DNA of 64,000 bases, taken from the NCBI RefSeq assembly GCF_021272185.1, contig NZ_JAJSEC010000001.1:558001-622000 (forward strand), given 5' to 3'. The position numbers and the translations under genes were made by a program. The notes below the pieces were generated by a model, which searched no databases, was not told the origin of the DNA, and saw only the letters and a list, made by a program, of their open reading frames with translations. Origin of the DNA: Roseivivax sp. GX 12232 (GTDB taxonomy: Bacteria > Pseudomonadota > Alphaproteobacteria > Rhodobacterales > Rhodobacteraceae). Numbering within the stretch: the first letter of the stretch is position 1; the number at the start of each line of letters is the position of its first letter. This document shows positions 57,656 through 64,000 of the stretch, in pieces.

Positions 57656-58774
57656 CTACGTCTTGTCCCCGGAAGCCAAGGATTTAGCCTGCGCGACCCA
57701 GTCGTCACGGCTGACCCGGCCCTTGAAGCCCTCGAGGTGGTCGTCGACCCAGGCGACCTCTTCCGGCGACCAGCCGGCGATCTGGTCGAAGTGATAGAAG
57801 CCCATCTCGTTCAGGAGCCCGGCGAGCTTCGGCCCGACGCCGCGGATGCGGGTGAGATCGTCGGCCTCGCCGCCACGCGGCTTCTCGAGCTGCTCGGGCT
57901 TGACGCCCTGCTCGGCCTCGGCGGCCTTGGCGGGGGCGGCGGCCTTCGGATGCGCGGTGCCCTCGGCGGGCGCCTCGCGGCGGTCGATGCCGGTGTCGTC
58001 CACCGGGCGGCCGCCGGCCTTCTCGGTGCCGCGGCTGTCGACCTGGGCGGTGCCGTCCTTCTTGCTGAAGTCGTGCCAGGGCGCCTCGAGTTTCACCTCG
58101 CTGCCGTCGATCCGCTTGACCGTGTCGCCGATGCTCACCGCCAGTTCGACCGAGGCGTTCTGCGGGTGCCGGTCGGCCTCGTGGTCCTTCAGCGAGGTCA
58201 GCCCCATCGCGGGCTCGGAGGCGTAGCGGCCGGTCTGCGGACCCGGCGTCGGCACCTCGCCCTTGGTGATGGCGTCGAGAATCTCGCCGAAGCGCTCGGC
58301 GGTCAGGTCCTCGTAGTAATCCTTGCCGATCTGGGCCATGGGCGCATTGGCGCAGGCGCCGAGGCATTCCACCTCTTCCCAGCTCAGCTTGCCGTCTTCG
58401 GAGGTCTCGAAGGGCTTCTTGGCGATCTTGTCCTTGCAGACCGCGATCAGGTCCTCGGCGCCGCAGATCATGCAGGAGGTCGTGCCGCAGACCTGGATAT
58501 GCGCGACCGAGCCCACCGGGGCGAGCTGGAACATGAAGTAGAAGGTCGCCACCTCGAGCGCGCGCATATAGGCCATGTCGAGCATCTGCGCGACATGTTC
58601 GATCGCCGCCCGGCTCAGCCAGCCTTCCTGCTCTTGGGCCCGCCACAGCAGCGGGATGATCGCGGAGGCCTGGCGGTCCTTCGGGAACTTGGTGATCTGC
58701 GTCTCCGCCCAGGCCTGGTTCTCGGGCGTGAAGGCGAAGCTTTCCGGTTGCTCGTGGTGCAGTCGTCTCAGCAT
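57656..58774 (-). CDS. nuoE: NADH-quinone oxidoreductase subunit E with C-terminal extension
   Basis: A 372-residue NuoE, more than twice the size of E. coli NuoE (166). Residues 1-190 are the normal thioredoxin-like [2Fe-2S] (N1a) subunit: [16 protein letters not shown] and [13 protein letters not shown] supply the four cysteines. Residues 190-300 are a charged, Ala-rich linker. Residues 306-372 form a helix-hairpin-helix-like domain ([20 protein letters not shown]) shared with the next gene. Sequence is continuous, so the extension is a genuine fusion. Confidence 0.95.
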   Translation of the reverse strand: MLRRLHHEQPESFAFTPENQAWAETQITKFPKDRQASAIIPLLWRAQEQEGWLSRAAIEHVAQMLDMAYMRALEVATFYFMFQLAPVGSVAHIQVCGTTSCMICGAEDLIAVCKDKIAKKPFETSEDGKLSWEEVECLGACANAPMAQIGKDYYEDLTAERFGEILDAITKGEVPTPGPQTGRYASEPAMGLTSLKDHEADRHPQNASVELAVSIGDTVKRIDGSEVKLEAPWHDFSKKDGTAQVDSRGTEKAGGRPVDDTGIDRREAPAEGTAHPKAAAPAKAAEAEQGVKPEQLEKPRGGEADDLTRIRGVGPKLAGLLNEMGFYHFDQIAGWSPEEVAWVDDHLEGFKGRVSRDDWVAQAKSLASGDKT

Positions 58775-58835
58775 GGCTATCTTTCCGTCTCTCCGGCGGC
58801 GCGGTGGCGCGCTTGGGCCGGCTGGTGTCCCGGGA

Positions 58836-59162
58836 TCAGGCCTCGGCCGCCGCGTCCGCGTCCGCCTCGGGGGCGGCGGGCTCGGCGGGCGTGCAGGGGC
58901 CGGTCTTAAGCCGGATGCCCCCGTTCGAAAGCCGCGCCGCGGCGCCGGTGTCGACCCGGAAGGCCGCCATTTCCTGCGCCTGCGCCCGGCTCAGCCCGGT
59001 CTGGATCTCGACCGCCTGGTAATCGCCCTCGTCCACGAGATCGCAGCCGATGGTCGCCATGGCGCTGTCGAAGTTCGCCACGTCGGTCTCGTCGGTGCCC
59101 TCGGGCGGGGTTTCGCAGGCCGCCAGGAGCGTCACCGCCCCCAGTGCAAACAGGCGTTTCAT
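58836..59162 (-). CDS. Small lipoprotein between nuoD and nuoE
   Basis: A 108-residue predicted lipoprotein (signal [16 protein letters not shown], lipobox LAAC, Cys16). Mature part: [41 protein letters not shown] with a pair of further cysteines (GCDL, KTGPC), and an acidic Ala/Glu tail. No family recognised. Third lipoprotein gene in this operon. Confidence 0.78.
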   Translation of the reverse strand: MKRLFALGAVTLLAACETPPEGTDETDVANFDSAMATIGCDLVDEGDYQAVEIQTGLSRAQAQEMAAFRVDTGAAARLSNGGIRLKTGPCTPAEPAAPEADADAAAEA

Positions 59163-59262
59163 GTCAGCGTCCCTCGTTCTTCTGTCGCGGCTGTTCCGCC
59201 GCTTCTGGCGTTGCGCCCGCCTCCGGGCATGGGCCCCGCGCTGCCGCCCGGGGCCGCCGCGA

Positions 59263-60483
59263 TCAGCGGTCCACCTCCCCGAACACGATGTCGAGCGAGC
59301 CCAGCACCGCCGAGACATCGGCGAGCTGGTGACCCTTGCAGAGGTGGTCCATGGCCTGCAGATGCGCATAGCCCGGCGCGCGGATCTTGGCGCGGTACGG
59401 CCGGTTGCTGCCATCGGCGACCAGGTAGACGCCGAATTCGCCCTTCGGCGCCTCGACGCAGGCATAGACCTCGCCCTCGGGGACGTGGAAGCCCTCGGTG
59501 TAGAGCTTGAAGTGATGGATCAGCGCTTCCATCGAGGTCTTCATCTCCGACCGCTTCGGCGGGGTGACCTTGCCGCGCGCCAGGATGTCGCCCTGGTTCT
59601 CGGGCAGGCGCAGCTTCTCGATGGCCTGTTCCATGATGTGCACCGACTGGCGCATCTCTTCCATGCGGATCAGGTAGCGGTCGTAGCAGTCGCCGTTCTT
59701 GCCCACCGGGATGCGAAAGTCGAACTCGTCGTAGCATTCGTAGGGCTGGCTGCGGCGCAGGTCCCAGGCCATGCCGGAGCCGCGCACCATGACGCCCGAA
59801 AAGCCCCATTCCTGGGCCTCTTCCTGCGAGACGATGCCGATGTCGACGTTGCGCTGCTTGAAGATCCGGTTCTCGGTCAGGAGCCCGTCGATGTCGTCGA
59901 GGACGGGCATGAACTCCTTGCACCAGGTCTCCATGTCGTCGAGCAGCTCGGGCGGCAGGTCCTGGTGCACGCCGCCGGGCCGGAAGTAGGCCGCGTGCAG
60001 GCGCGCGCCCGAGGCCCGCTCGTAGAAATACATCAGCTTCTCGCGCTCTTCGAAGCCCCAGAGCGGCGGCGTCAGCGCGCCCACGTCCATGGCCTGCGTG
60101 GTGACGTTGAGAAGGTGGTTCAGAACCCGGCCGACCTCGCAGAAGAGCACCCGGATGAGCTGCGCCCGGCGCGGCACCTCGGTGCCGGTCAGCCGCTCGA
60201 TGGCCAGGCACCAGCCGTGCTCCTGGTTCATCGTGCCGACGTAGTCGAGCCGGTCGAAATAGGGCAGGTTCTGCAGGTAGGTGCGGCTTTCCATCAGCTT
60301 CTCGGTGCCGCGGTGCAGCAGCCCGATATGCGGGTCGCAGCGCTCGCAGATCTCGCCGTCGAGCTCGAGCACGAGGCGCAACACGCCGTGCGCCGCGGGG
60401 TGCTGCGGACCGAAGTTGATGTTGAAGTTGCGGATCTTCTGCTCTTGCGTCTGAGCGTCGTCGAACCCTTTGGAGCCGTCCAT
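59263..60483 (-). CDS. nuoD: NADH-quinone oxidoreductase subunit D
   Basis: A 406-residue subunit lining the quinone cavity, related to [NiFe]-hydrogenase large subunits but without metal cysteines. Landmarks: [22 protein letters not shown] with the quinone-site His, [15 protein letters not shown], and the C-terminal DIVFGEVDR. The ATG at 60483 overlaps the nuoC stop; a GTG one codon earlier is also possible. Confidence 0.98.
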   Translation of the reverse strand: MDGSKGFDDAQTQEQKIRNFNINFGPQHPAAHGVLRLVLELDGEICERCDPHIGLLHRGTEKLMESRTYLQNLPYFDRLDYVGTMNQEHGWCLAIERLTGTEVPRRAQLIRVLFCEVGRVLNHLLNVTTQAMDVGALTPPLWGFEEREKLMYFYERASGARLHAAYFRPGGVHQDLPPELLDDMETWCKEFMPVLDDIDGLLTENRIFKQRNVDIGIVSQEEAQEWGFSGVMVRGSGMAWDLRRSQPYECYDEFDFRIPVGKNGDCYDRYLIRMEEMRQSVHIMEQAIEKLRLPENQGDILARGKVTPPKRSEMKTSMEALIHHFKLYTEGFHVPEGEVYACVEAPKGEFGVYLVADGSNRPYRAKIRAPGYAHLQAMDHLCKGHQLADVSAVLGSLDIVFGEVDR

Positions 60484-61094
60484 CACTTCGCCCCCTCTTC
60501 GGCTTTCTCATCGCCCGGTAGCACGTATTCCGCGCCTTCCCAGGGGCTCATGAAATCGAACTGGCGGTATTCCTGCACCAGGCTCACCGGCTCGTAGACG
60601 ACGCGCTTGCGCTCTTCGTCGTAGCGGACCTCGACGTAGCCGGTGGTCGGGAAGTCCTTGCGCAGCGGGTGGCCGCGGAAGCCGTAGTCGGTCAGCAGGC
60701 GGCGCAGGTCGGGGTGGCCCGAGAAGAGGATCCCGAACATGTCGAAGATCTCGCGCTCGAACCAGTTGGCCGAGGGGTGCACCGTGACGATCGAGGGCAC
60801 CAGGTCCTCTTCGCGGATCGCGACCTTCAGCCGGATGCGGTGGTTCTGGTGCATCGACAGGAAGTGGTAGACCACGTCGAAGCGCTTGGCACGCTCGGGG
60901 TAGTCGACCGCGGTGATGTCGATCAGCGTGGAGAACCGGCAGGTGGGTTCCTCCTTCAGCCATTCGACCAGGCCGCGGATGTTGGCGGCGGCGACCTGCA
61001 TGGTCAGCTCGCCCTGCGTCACTTCCCAGGAGACGACGCAATCGGGGCGCTTGGCCTCGATGTAGCCGCCGAGTTCCTGCATTTCGCTGCTCAT
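60483..61094 (-). CDS. nuoC: NADH-quinone oxidoreductase subunit C
   Basis: A 203-residue 30-kDa-type subunit stabilising NuoB and NuoD. Typical motifs: [63 protein letters not shown]. Not fused to NuoD, unlike E. coli. Starts 13 bp after nuoB. Confidence 0.98.
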   Translation of the reverse strand: MSSEMQELGGYIEAKRPDCVVSWEVTQGELTMQVAAANIRGLVEWLKEEPTCRFSTLIDITAVDYPERAKRFDVVYHFLSMHQNHRIRLKVAIREEDLVPSIVTVHPSANWFEREIFDMFGILFSGHPDLRRLLTDYGFRGHPLRKDFPTTGYVEVRYDEERKRVVYEPVSLVQEYRQFDFMSPWEGAEYVLPGDEKAEEGAK

Positions 61095-61107
61095 GGGCGG
61101 GTCTCCT

Positions 61108-61641
61108 TCAGCGTGTCAGCGTGCCGGTGCGGCGGATCTTCCGCTGCAGCGCCATGACCCCGTAGAGCAGCGCCTCCGCGGTCGGCGGGCAGCCGGGCAC
61201 ATAGACGTCCACCGGCACCACCCGGTCGCAGCCGCGCACGACGCTGTAGCTGTAGTGGTAATAGCCCCCGCCGTTGGCGCAGGAGCCCATCGAGATCACG
61301 TAGCGCGGCTCGGGCATCTGGTCGTAGACCTTGCGCAGCGCCGGCGCCATCTTGTTGGTCAGCGTGCCCGCGACGATCATCACGTCGGACTGGCGCGGGC
61401 TGGCGCGCGGCGCCACGCCGAAGCGCTCGAGGTCGTAGCGCGGCATCGAGGTCTGCATCATCTCGACCGCGCAGCACGCCAGGCCGAAGGTCATCCAGTG
61501 CAGCGAGCCGGTGCGCGCCCAGTTGATGATGTCCTCGGTCGAGGTCAGCAGGAAGCCCTTGTCGGTGAGCTCCCGGTTGAGGTCCTGAACGGCGACGTCG
61601 CGGTCGGCGGCGGCCTTGTTCGCGCCTGTCATCACTCCCAT
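61108..61641 (-). CDS. nuoB: NADH-quinone oxidoreductase subunit B
   Basis: A 177-residue subunit carrying the terminal [4Fe-4S] cluster N2. Ligands: tandem cysteines in [11 protein letters not shown], then MGSCANGGG and [11 protein letters not shown] start at the ATG at 61641 (MGVMTGANK), matching remembered Rhodobacter NuoB; the longer frame from 61662 adds MEERGAR. It overlaps nuoA by 10 bp. Confidence 0.97.
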   Translation of the reverse strand: MGVMTGANKAAADRDVAVQDLNRELTDKGFLLTSTEDIINWARTGSLHWMTFGLACCAVEMMQTSMPRYDLERFGVAPRASPRQSDVMIVAGTLTNKMAPALRKVYDQMPEPRYVISMGSCANGGGYYHYSYSVVRGCDRVVPVDVYVPGCPPTAEALLYGVMALQRKIRRTGTLTR

Positions 61642-61997
61642 TCGAGCGCCCCTTTCTTCCATTCATAGGCGAAGCCGATGGTGAGAACCGCGAGGAACAC
61701 CATCATCGACCAGAAACCCGCCATCGAGATGTCCTGGAAGCCGACGGCCCAGGGGAACAGGAAGGCGATCTCGAGATCGAAGATGATGAACAGGATCGAC
61801 ACCAGGTAGAAGCGCACGTCGAACTTCATGCGTGCGTCGTCGAAGGCGTTGAACCCGCATTCATAGGCCGAGAGCTTCTCGGGGTCGGGGTTGCGCACGG
61901 CCAGCACCAGAGCGGCGAGGATGAGCACCAGGCCCAGGCCGATGGCAATGGCGAGGAAAACGAGGATCGGGAGGTATTCCCTCAGCATCTCTTCCAC
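61632..61997 (-). CDS. nuoA: NADH-quinone oxidoreductase subunit A
   Basis: A 121-residue three-helix membrane subunit. The cytoplasmic loop between helices 1 and 2 carries [27 protein letters not shown] split motif including the quinone-gating Cys. The GTG at 61997 (AGGA eight to twelve bases upstream) gives MEEMLREYL; the ATG at 61988 is an alternative. First gene of the operon. Confidence 0.96.
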   Translation of the reverse strand: MEEMLREYLPILVFLAIAIGLGLVLILAALVLAVRNPDPEKLSAYECGFNAFDDARMKFDVRFYLVSILFIIFDLEIAFLFPWAVGFQDISMAGFWSMMVFLAVLTIGFAYEWKKGALEWE

Positions 61998-62263
61998 GGG
62001 GGTCTGTCCTTTCCATTCGCTGGCCGGAGAGCCTACGGATTACGGCGCGGATCACCGGTTGCTAGTCGGTCTTGCCACCATCTATCCGCGCCGCCATGGG
62101 GGGTCAACGGGGCGCGGCGAAGTGCCGGGGTCCCCGGTGCCCCCCATCGGGGCGCGGCGCTCCGGGCGCGGCGCGCGGCCTGTGCCTGCCGCCGGGGGCT
62201 CTGCGCCTGGGCGCGGGGCCACGGGCAGGCCGGCGGGCGCGGGCCCGGTGTCGTCGTGGCGGA

Positions 62264-62293
62264 AGCATAACAGACCACCCGGCGGCGGAGCAA
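62264..62293 (-). promoter_or_regulatory. Possible nuo promoter
   Basis: On the minus strand TTGCTC (62293-62288) is followed after 18 bp by TATGCT (62269-62264) with an upstream TG (extended -10 form). It would give a leader of about 260 bases before nuoA. Weak match; other promoters are possible. Confidence 0.25.
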
Positions 62294-62541
62294 AGAGGTG
62301 GGACGGCGGGGCGATTCCGTGACGTGGCGGCGGGGGTCGCGGCCGCGCGGGTGCCGGGTTTTTGATCGTTTAGCGTGGAGTTTGGGGGCTGTGGTGCCTC
62401 CTTAGGCCATCGGATGGCGTTCCATCACCCGTTGCGTCGGAAGAGCAGCGCTCCCCTGCCCCGCCTTACGCGCCGAGCCGGACGTCCGTTCAGTCCCCAC
62501 CCATGCGCGACCAAACATCCCCCCTGCCCCGCCCGCCCAAA

Positions 62542-62571
62542 CAAAAATGCGCCCGCCGAAGCGGACGCATT
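62542..62571 (-). terminator. Strong minus-strand intrinsic terminator
   Basis: AATGCGTCCGC and GCGGGCGCATT form an 11-bp stem (one G-U pair) around a UUCG tetraloop, then TTTTGTTT. It lies 545 bp upstream of nuoA and 767 bp after the crotonase stop, so it ends some transcript that is not an obvious protein gene. Confidence 0.85.
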
Positions 62572-62800
62572 CTTGCACTCAATCGCGCGCGGAGGGTCTT
62601 CACCCGCGGCTCATTCCCCTGACCGCGGATCACCGCGGCGCGATCACTGACCACTTGCACAATTGTCCCGCGAACAAATCGGGAGTCCGCGGATGTCCGA
62701 GACCCGGACGTCACTGGTCCAACCCATCGGGCCGCCCGGAGCGTCCTACCCGCGCTTGCCCGCACATTGGACAAGGCTGGAGGCCCGGCACACCGACCCG
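62542..62800 (-). ncRNA. Candidate small RNA, about 250 nt
   Basis: On the minus strand an extended -10 box TGGTATAGT (TATAGT at 62813-62808) is followed, about 235 bp later, by a textbook intrinsic terminator, with no credible reading frame between. The predicted transcript contains hairpins such as CCGCGG-TGAT-CCGCGG and a GTCCAA/TTGGAC pairing. It does not match tmRNA, RNase P RNA or 4.5S RNA motifs that I can recall. No good -35 is visible, so the start is uncertain. Confidence 0.35.
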
Positions 62801-63337
62801 CACTGACACTATACCACACTCGTTAAGGCCATTGTTTCCCTGGCCGGTCACTCGTCACGCCCCTGCGCTCCATACGCCACGCTCCGGGGCTCACCGTTTC
62901 AGGGTTCGCCGCCGGGACACCCCCGCGTCCCGGCCGGCTCCCCGGCGCGCCGCTCCGTCACACTCGGACCGGCGCGCGCCGCCGGAAGACCTCTCATCTA
63001 TCTCCCGGCAGGGATGACACTAGCAGCTCGCCCGCGGCGCTTCATGGCAACGGGAGCATAGGAAACGCGCATTTCGGATCGCCGACCTATCCCTTCGGAT
63101 AGGAATGTGGGCGGCAAGGGGCCGCGAGGCCCGGCGGAGGCGGATTTCCTTTAAGCTTCAAAGGGTCACGGGCGCCCGAATGCGAGGTGCGCCGCGAATC
63201 TGGCGCGGCGCACGCGGGCCCGCAGGTGACAGCGCCGCAGGCAAAGAGGCACGGCGCGCGGGGCCCCGCAGACGACAACGCCGCACCCCGAGGGGCGCGG
63301 CGCAGCTCTTAGCATGGCTCCCGGCGCTCGAGCGCTC

Positions 63338-64000
63338 TCAGCCCCCGGCCCAGCGCGGCTTGCGCTTGTCGAAGAAGGCGGTCAGCCCCTCCTCGGCCTC
63401 CGCCGTCTCCCAGCGGTCGGCCAGCGCGTCGATCGCCATGTCGACATCCGCCTCCGAGACCCGGCCCGCCAGCGCGGCGAGCAGCGCCTTGGCCTCGGCC
63501 ACGGCCCCCGGTGCGCAGGTGAGATAGGGCGCGACCTCGGCCTCGACCGCGGCATCAAGCGCCTCGGGCGCCACCACGTCCTTCAGGAGGTTCAGCCGCA
63601 CGCCTTCCTCGGCCGGGAAGATCCGCCCGTTCATGAAGATCTCGCGGGCCTTCGCGGCGCCCATCTTGGCCACCACGTAGGGGCCGATGTTGGCGGGCAG
63701 GAGCCCCAGCCGCACCTCGGTCAGCCCGAGCTTGGCGCCCACCACCCCGATCGCCGCGTCGCAGACCGAGATCAGCCCGACGCCGCCGCCGAAGGCATTG
63801 CCGTGGATGCGCCCGATCAGCGGCTGCGGCAGACGCGCCAGCGCGCCCAGCGCCTCGGCGATGCGGCGGCTTTCGCGCTTGCGCGTCGCGGCGTCCATCT
63901 CGCGCTGTTCGCGCATCCAGGCCAGGTCGCCCCCGGCGCAGAAGGTGGGCCCTTCGGCGGCCAGGATCACGACCCGGACCTCGGGGTCGCGGGCCAGCGC
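63338..64000 (-). CDS. Enoyl-CoA hydratase/isomerase family protein (methylglutaconyl-CoA hydratase-like), 5' end outside window
   Basis: The last 220 or so residues of a crotonase. Frame is open to the window edge (ALARDPEVRVVILAAEGP), so the start lies beyond 64000. Seen: FCAGGDLAWMREQ oxyanion-hole loop, RIHGNAFGGGVGLISVCDAA second oxyanion glycine region, and KLGLTEVRLGLLPANIGPYVV with the catalytic Glu region. The whole pattern resembles 3-methylglutaconyl-CoA hydratase of leucine breakdown; general enoyl-CoA hydratase is the alternative. No partner liu genes are visible. Confidence 0.88.
   Translation of the reverse strand, partial: ALARDPEVRVVILAAEGPTFCAGGDLAWMREQREMDAATRKRESRRIAEALGALARLPQPLIGRIHGNAFGGGVGLISVCDAAIGVVGAKLGLTEVRLGLLPANIGPYVVAKMGAAKAREIFMNGRIFPAEEGVRLNLLKDVVAPEALDAAVEAEVAPYLTCAPGAVAEAKALLAALAGRVSEADVDMAIDALADRWETAEAEEGLTAFFDKRKPRWAGG

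Larger units (their letters stand above)
61998..63337. other. 1.34-kb region without convincing genes, rich in inverted repeats
   Basis: Open frames here have no ribosome binding site, odd composition and cross hairpins, so I do not call genes. Hairpins seen include CCTATCC-CTTC-GGATAGG at 63086-63103 and TGCGCCGCG-AATCTGG-CGCGGCGCA at 63188-63212, plus GGCCATTGTTTCCCTGGCC near 62828. It must contain the nuo promoter and perhaps a small RNA gene (separate entries). Confidence 0.6.

Noticed and set aside
62547-63017. 156-codon plus-strand frame and 109-codon minus-strand frame upstream of nuo
   Set aside because: Composition is Arg/Pro/Ser-rich without protein-like periodicity, no ribosome binding site, and the minus-strand frame runs through the intrinsic terminator.
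62542-63080. tmRNA, RNase P RNA or 4.5S RNA
   Set aside because: I looked on both strands for the conserved GGTTCGA arm, tag codons, GAGGAAAGTCCGG and GGAAGGAAGCAGCC cores and found none.

Overview
This 64 kb window is GC-rich chromosomal DNA (roughly 65-70% G+C by eye). It almost certainly comes from an alphaproteobacterium of the order Rhodobacterales (Rhodobacter/Paracoccus-like). Four things point there: a complete 14-subunit nuo operon with extra small genes between the subunits, an arrangement known from Rhodobacter capsulatus; the linked birA-coaX-rnj genes after nuoN; a cys cluster that includes DUF2849 and DUF934 genes; and small families largely confined to this order (DUF5333, DUF5337, Hint_2). 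I see no insertion sequence, prophage, CRISPR array, rRNA or tRNA gene. The window is mostly ordinary core genome, very densely packed, with many 1-11 bp gene overlaps.

Layout. 1-11.4 kb: the end of a RimK-type ligase (cut by the window start), a 3 x 126 bp repeat, a UbiG-like methyltransferase with a membrane methyltransferase, a SufT-like protein, an MscS channel, a secreted glycerophosphodiesterase preceded by a triple Pho-box-like array, a sugar O-acetyltransferase, SatD plus DUF3307, an IscA/SufA-type carrier, tpiA and a cytochrome P450. 11.4-17.6 kb: assimilatory sulfate reduction, with an Lrp regulator divergent from cysG-DUF2849-cysI-cysH-DUF934 and then fpr. 17.7-18.3 kb: infC, which appears to start with AUA. 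18.4-26.7 kb: a molybdopterin-binding protein with XdhC, a flavin monooxygenase, dksA, a MoxR ATPase, a GNAT enzyme, a DUF2927 lipoprotein, a 55-residue membrane protein and a VWA protein. 26.7-39.7 kb: OsmC, an M48 protease, an AlkC-like alkylation repair protein with an atypical SDR, a Hint-domain protein, an NTF2-like protein, a Rho_N-like protein, prfC, two tandem related glycosyltransferases, a DEAD-box helicase and a secreted protein of unknown function. 39.7-43 kb: rnj, coaX and birA on the minus strand. 43-62 kb: the minus-strand nuo operon, read A-B-C-D-lipoprotein-E-HhH protein-DUF5337-F-MAPEG-lipoprotein-DUF5333-G-lipoprotein-H-I-CMD-J-K-L-M-N. 62-63.3 kb: about 1.3 kb without convincing genes but rich in hairpins, with a clean minus-strand intrinsic terminator and a possible non-coding RNA. 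63.3-64 kb: a crotonase cut by the window end.

How the genes work together. CysG makes siroheme for CysI. CysH is the iron-sulfur APS-reductase type. Because no CysJ flavoprotein is present, Fpr with a ferredoxin is the likely electron source. In the nuo operon, NuoE carries a long C-terminal extension whose last ~65 residues are about three-quarters identical to the C-terminus of the neighbouring membrane-anchored protein. Together with three lipoproteins, two DUF proteins, a MAPEG protein and a carboxymuconolactone-decarboxylase-like protein, this makes the nuo operon the best place to look for undescribed complex I assembly or accessory biology. Starts were chosen from ribosome binding sites and family alignment remembered from knowledge; no searches were run.
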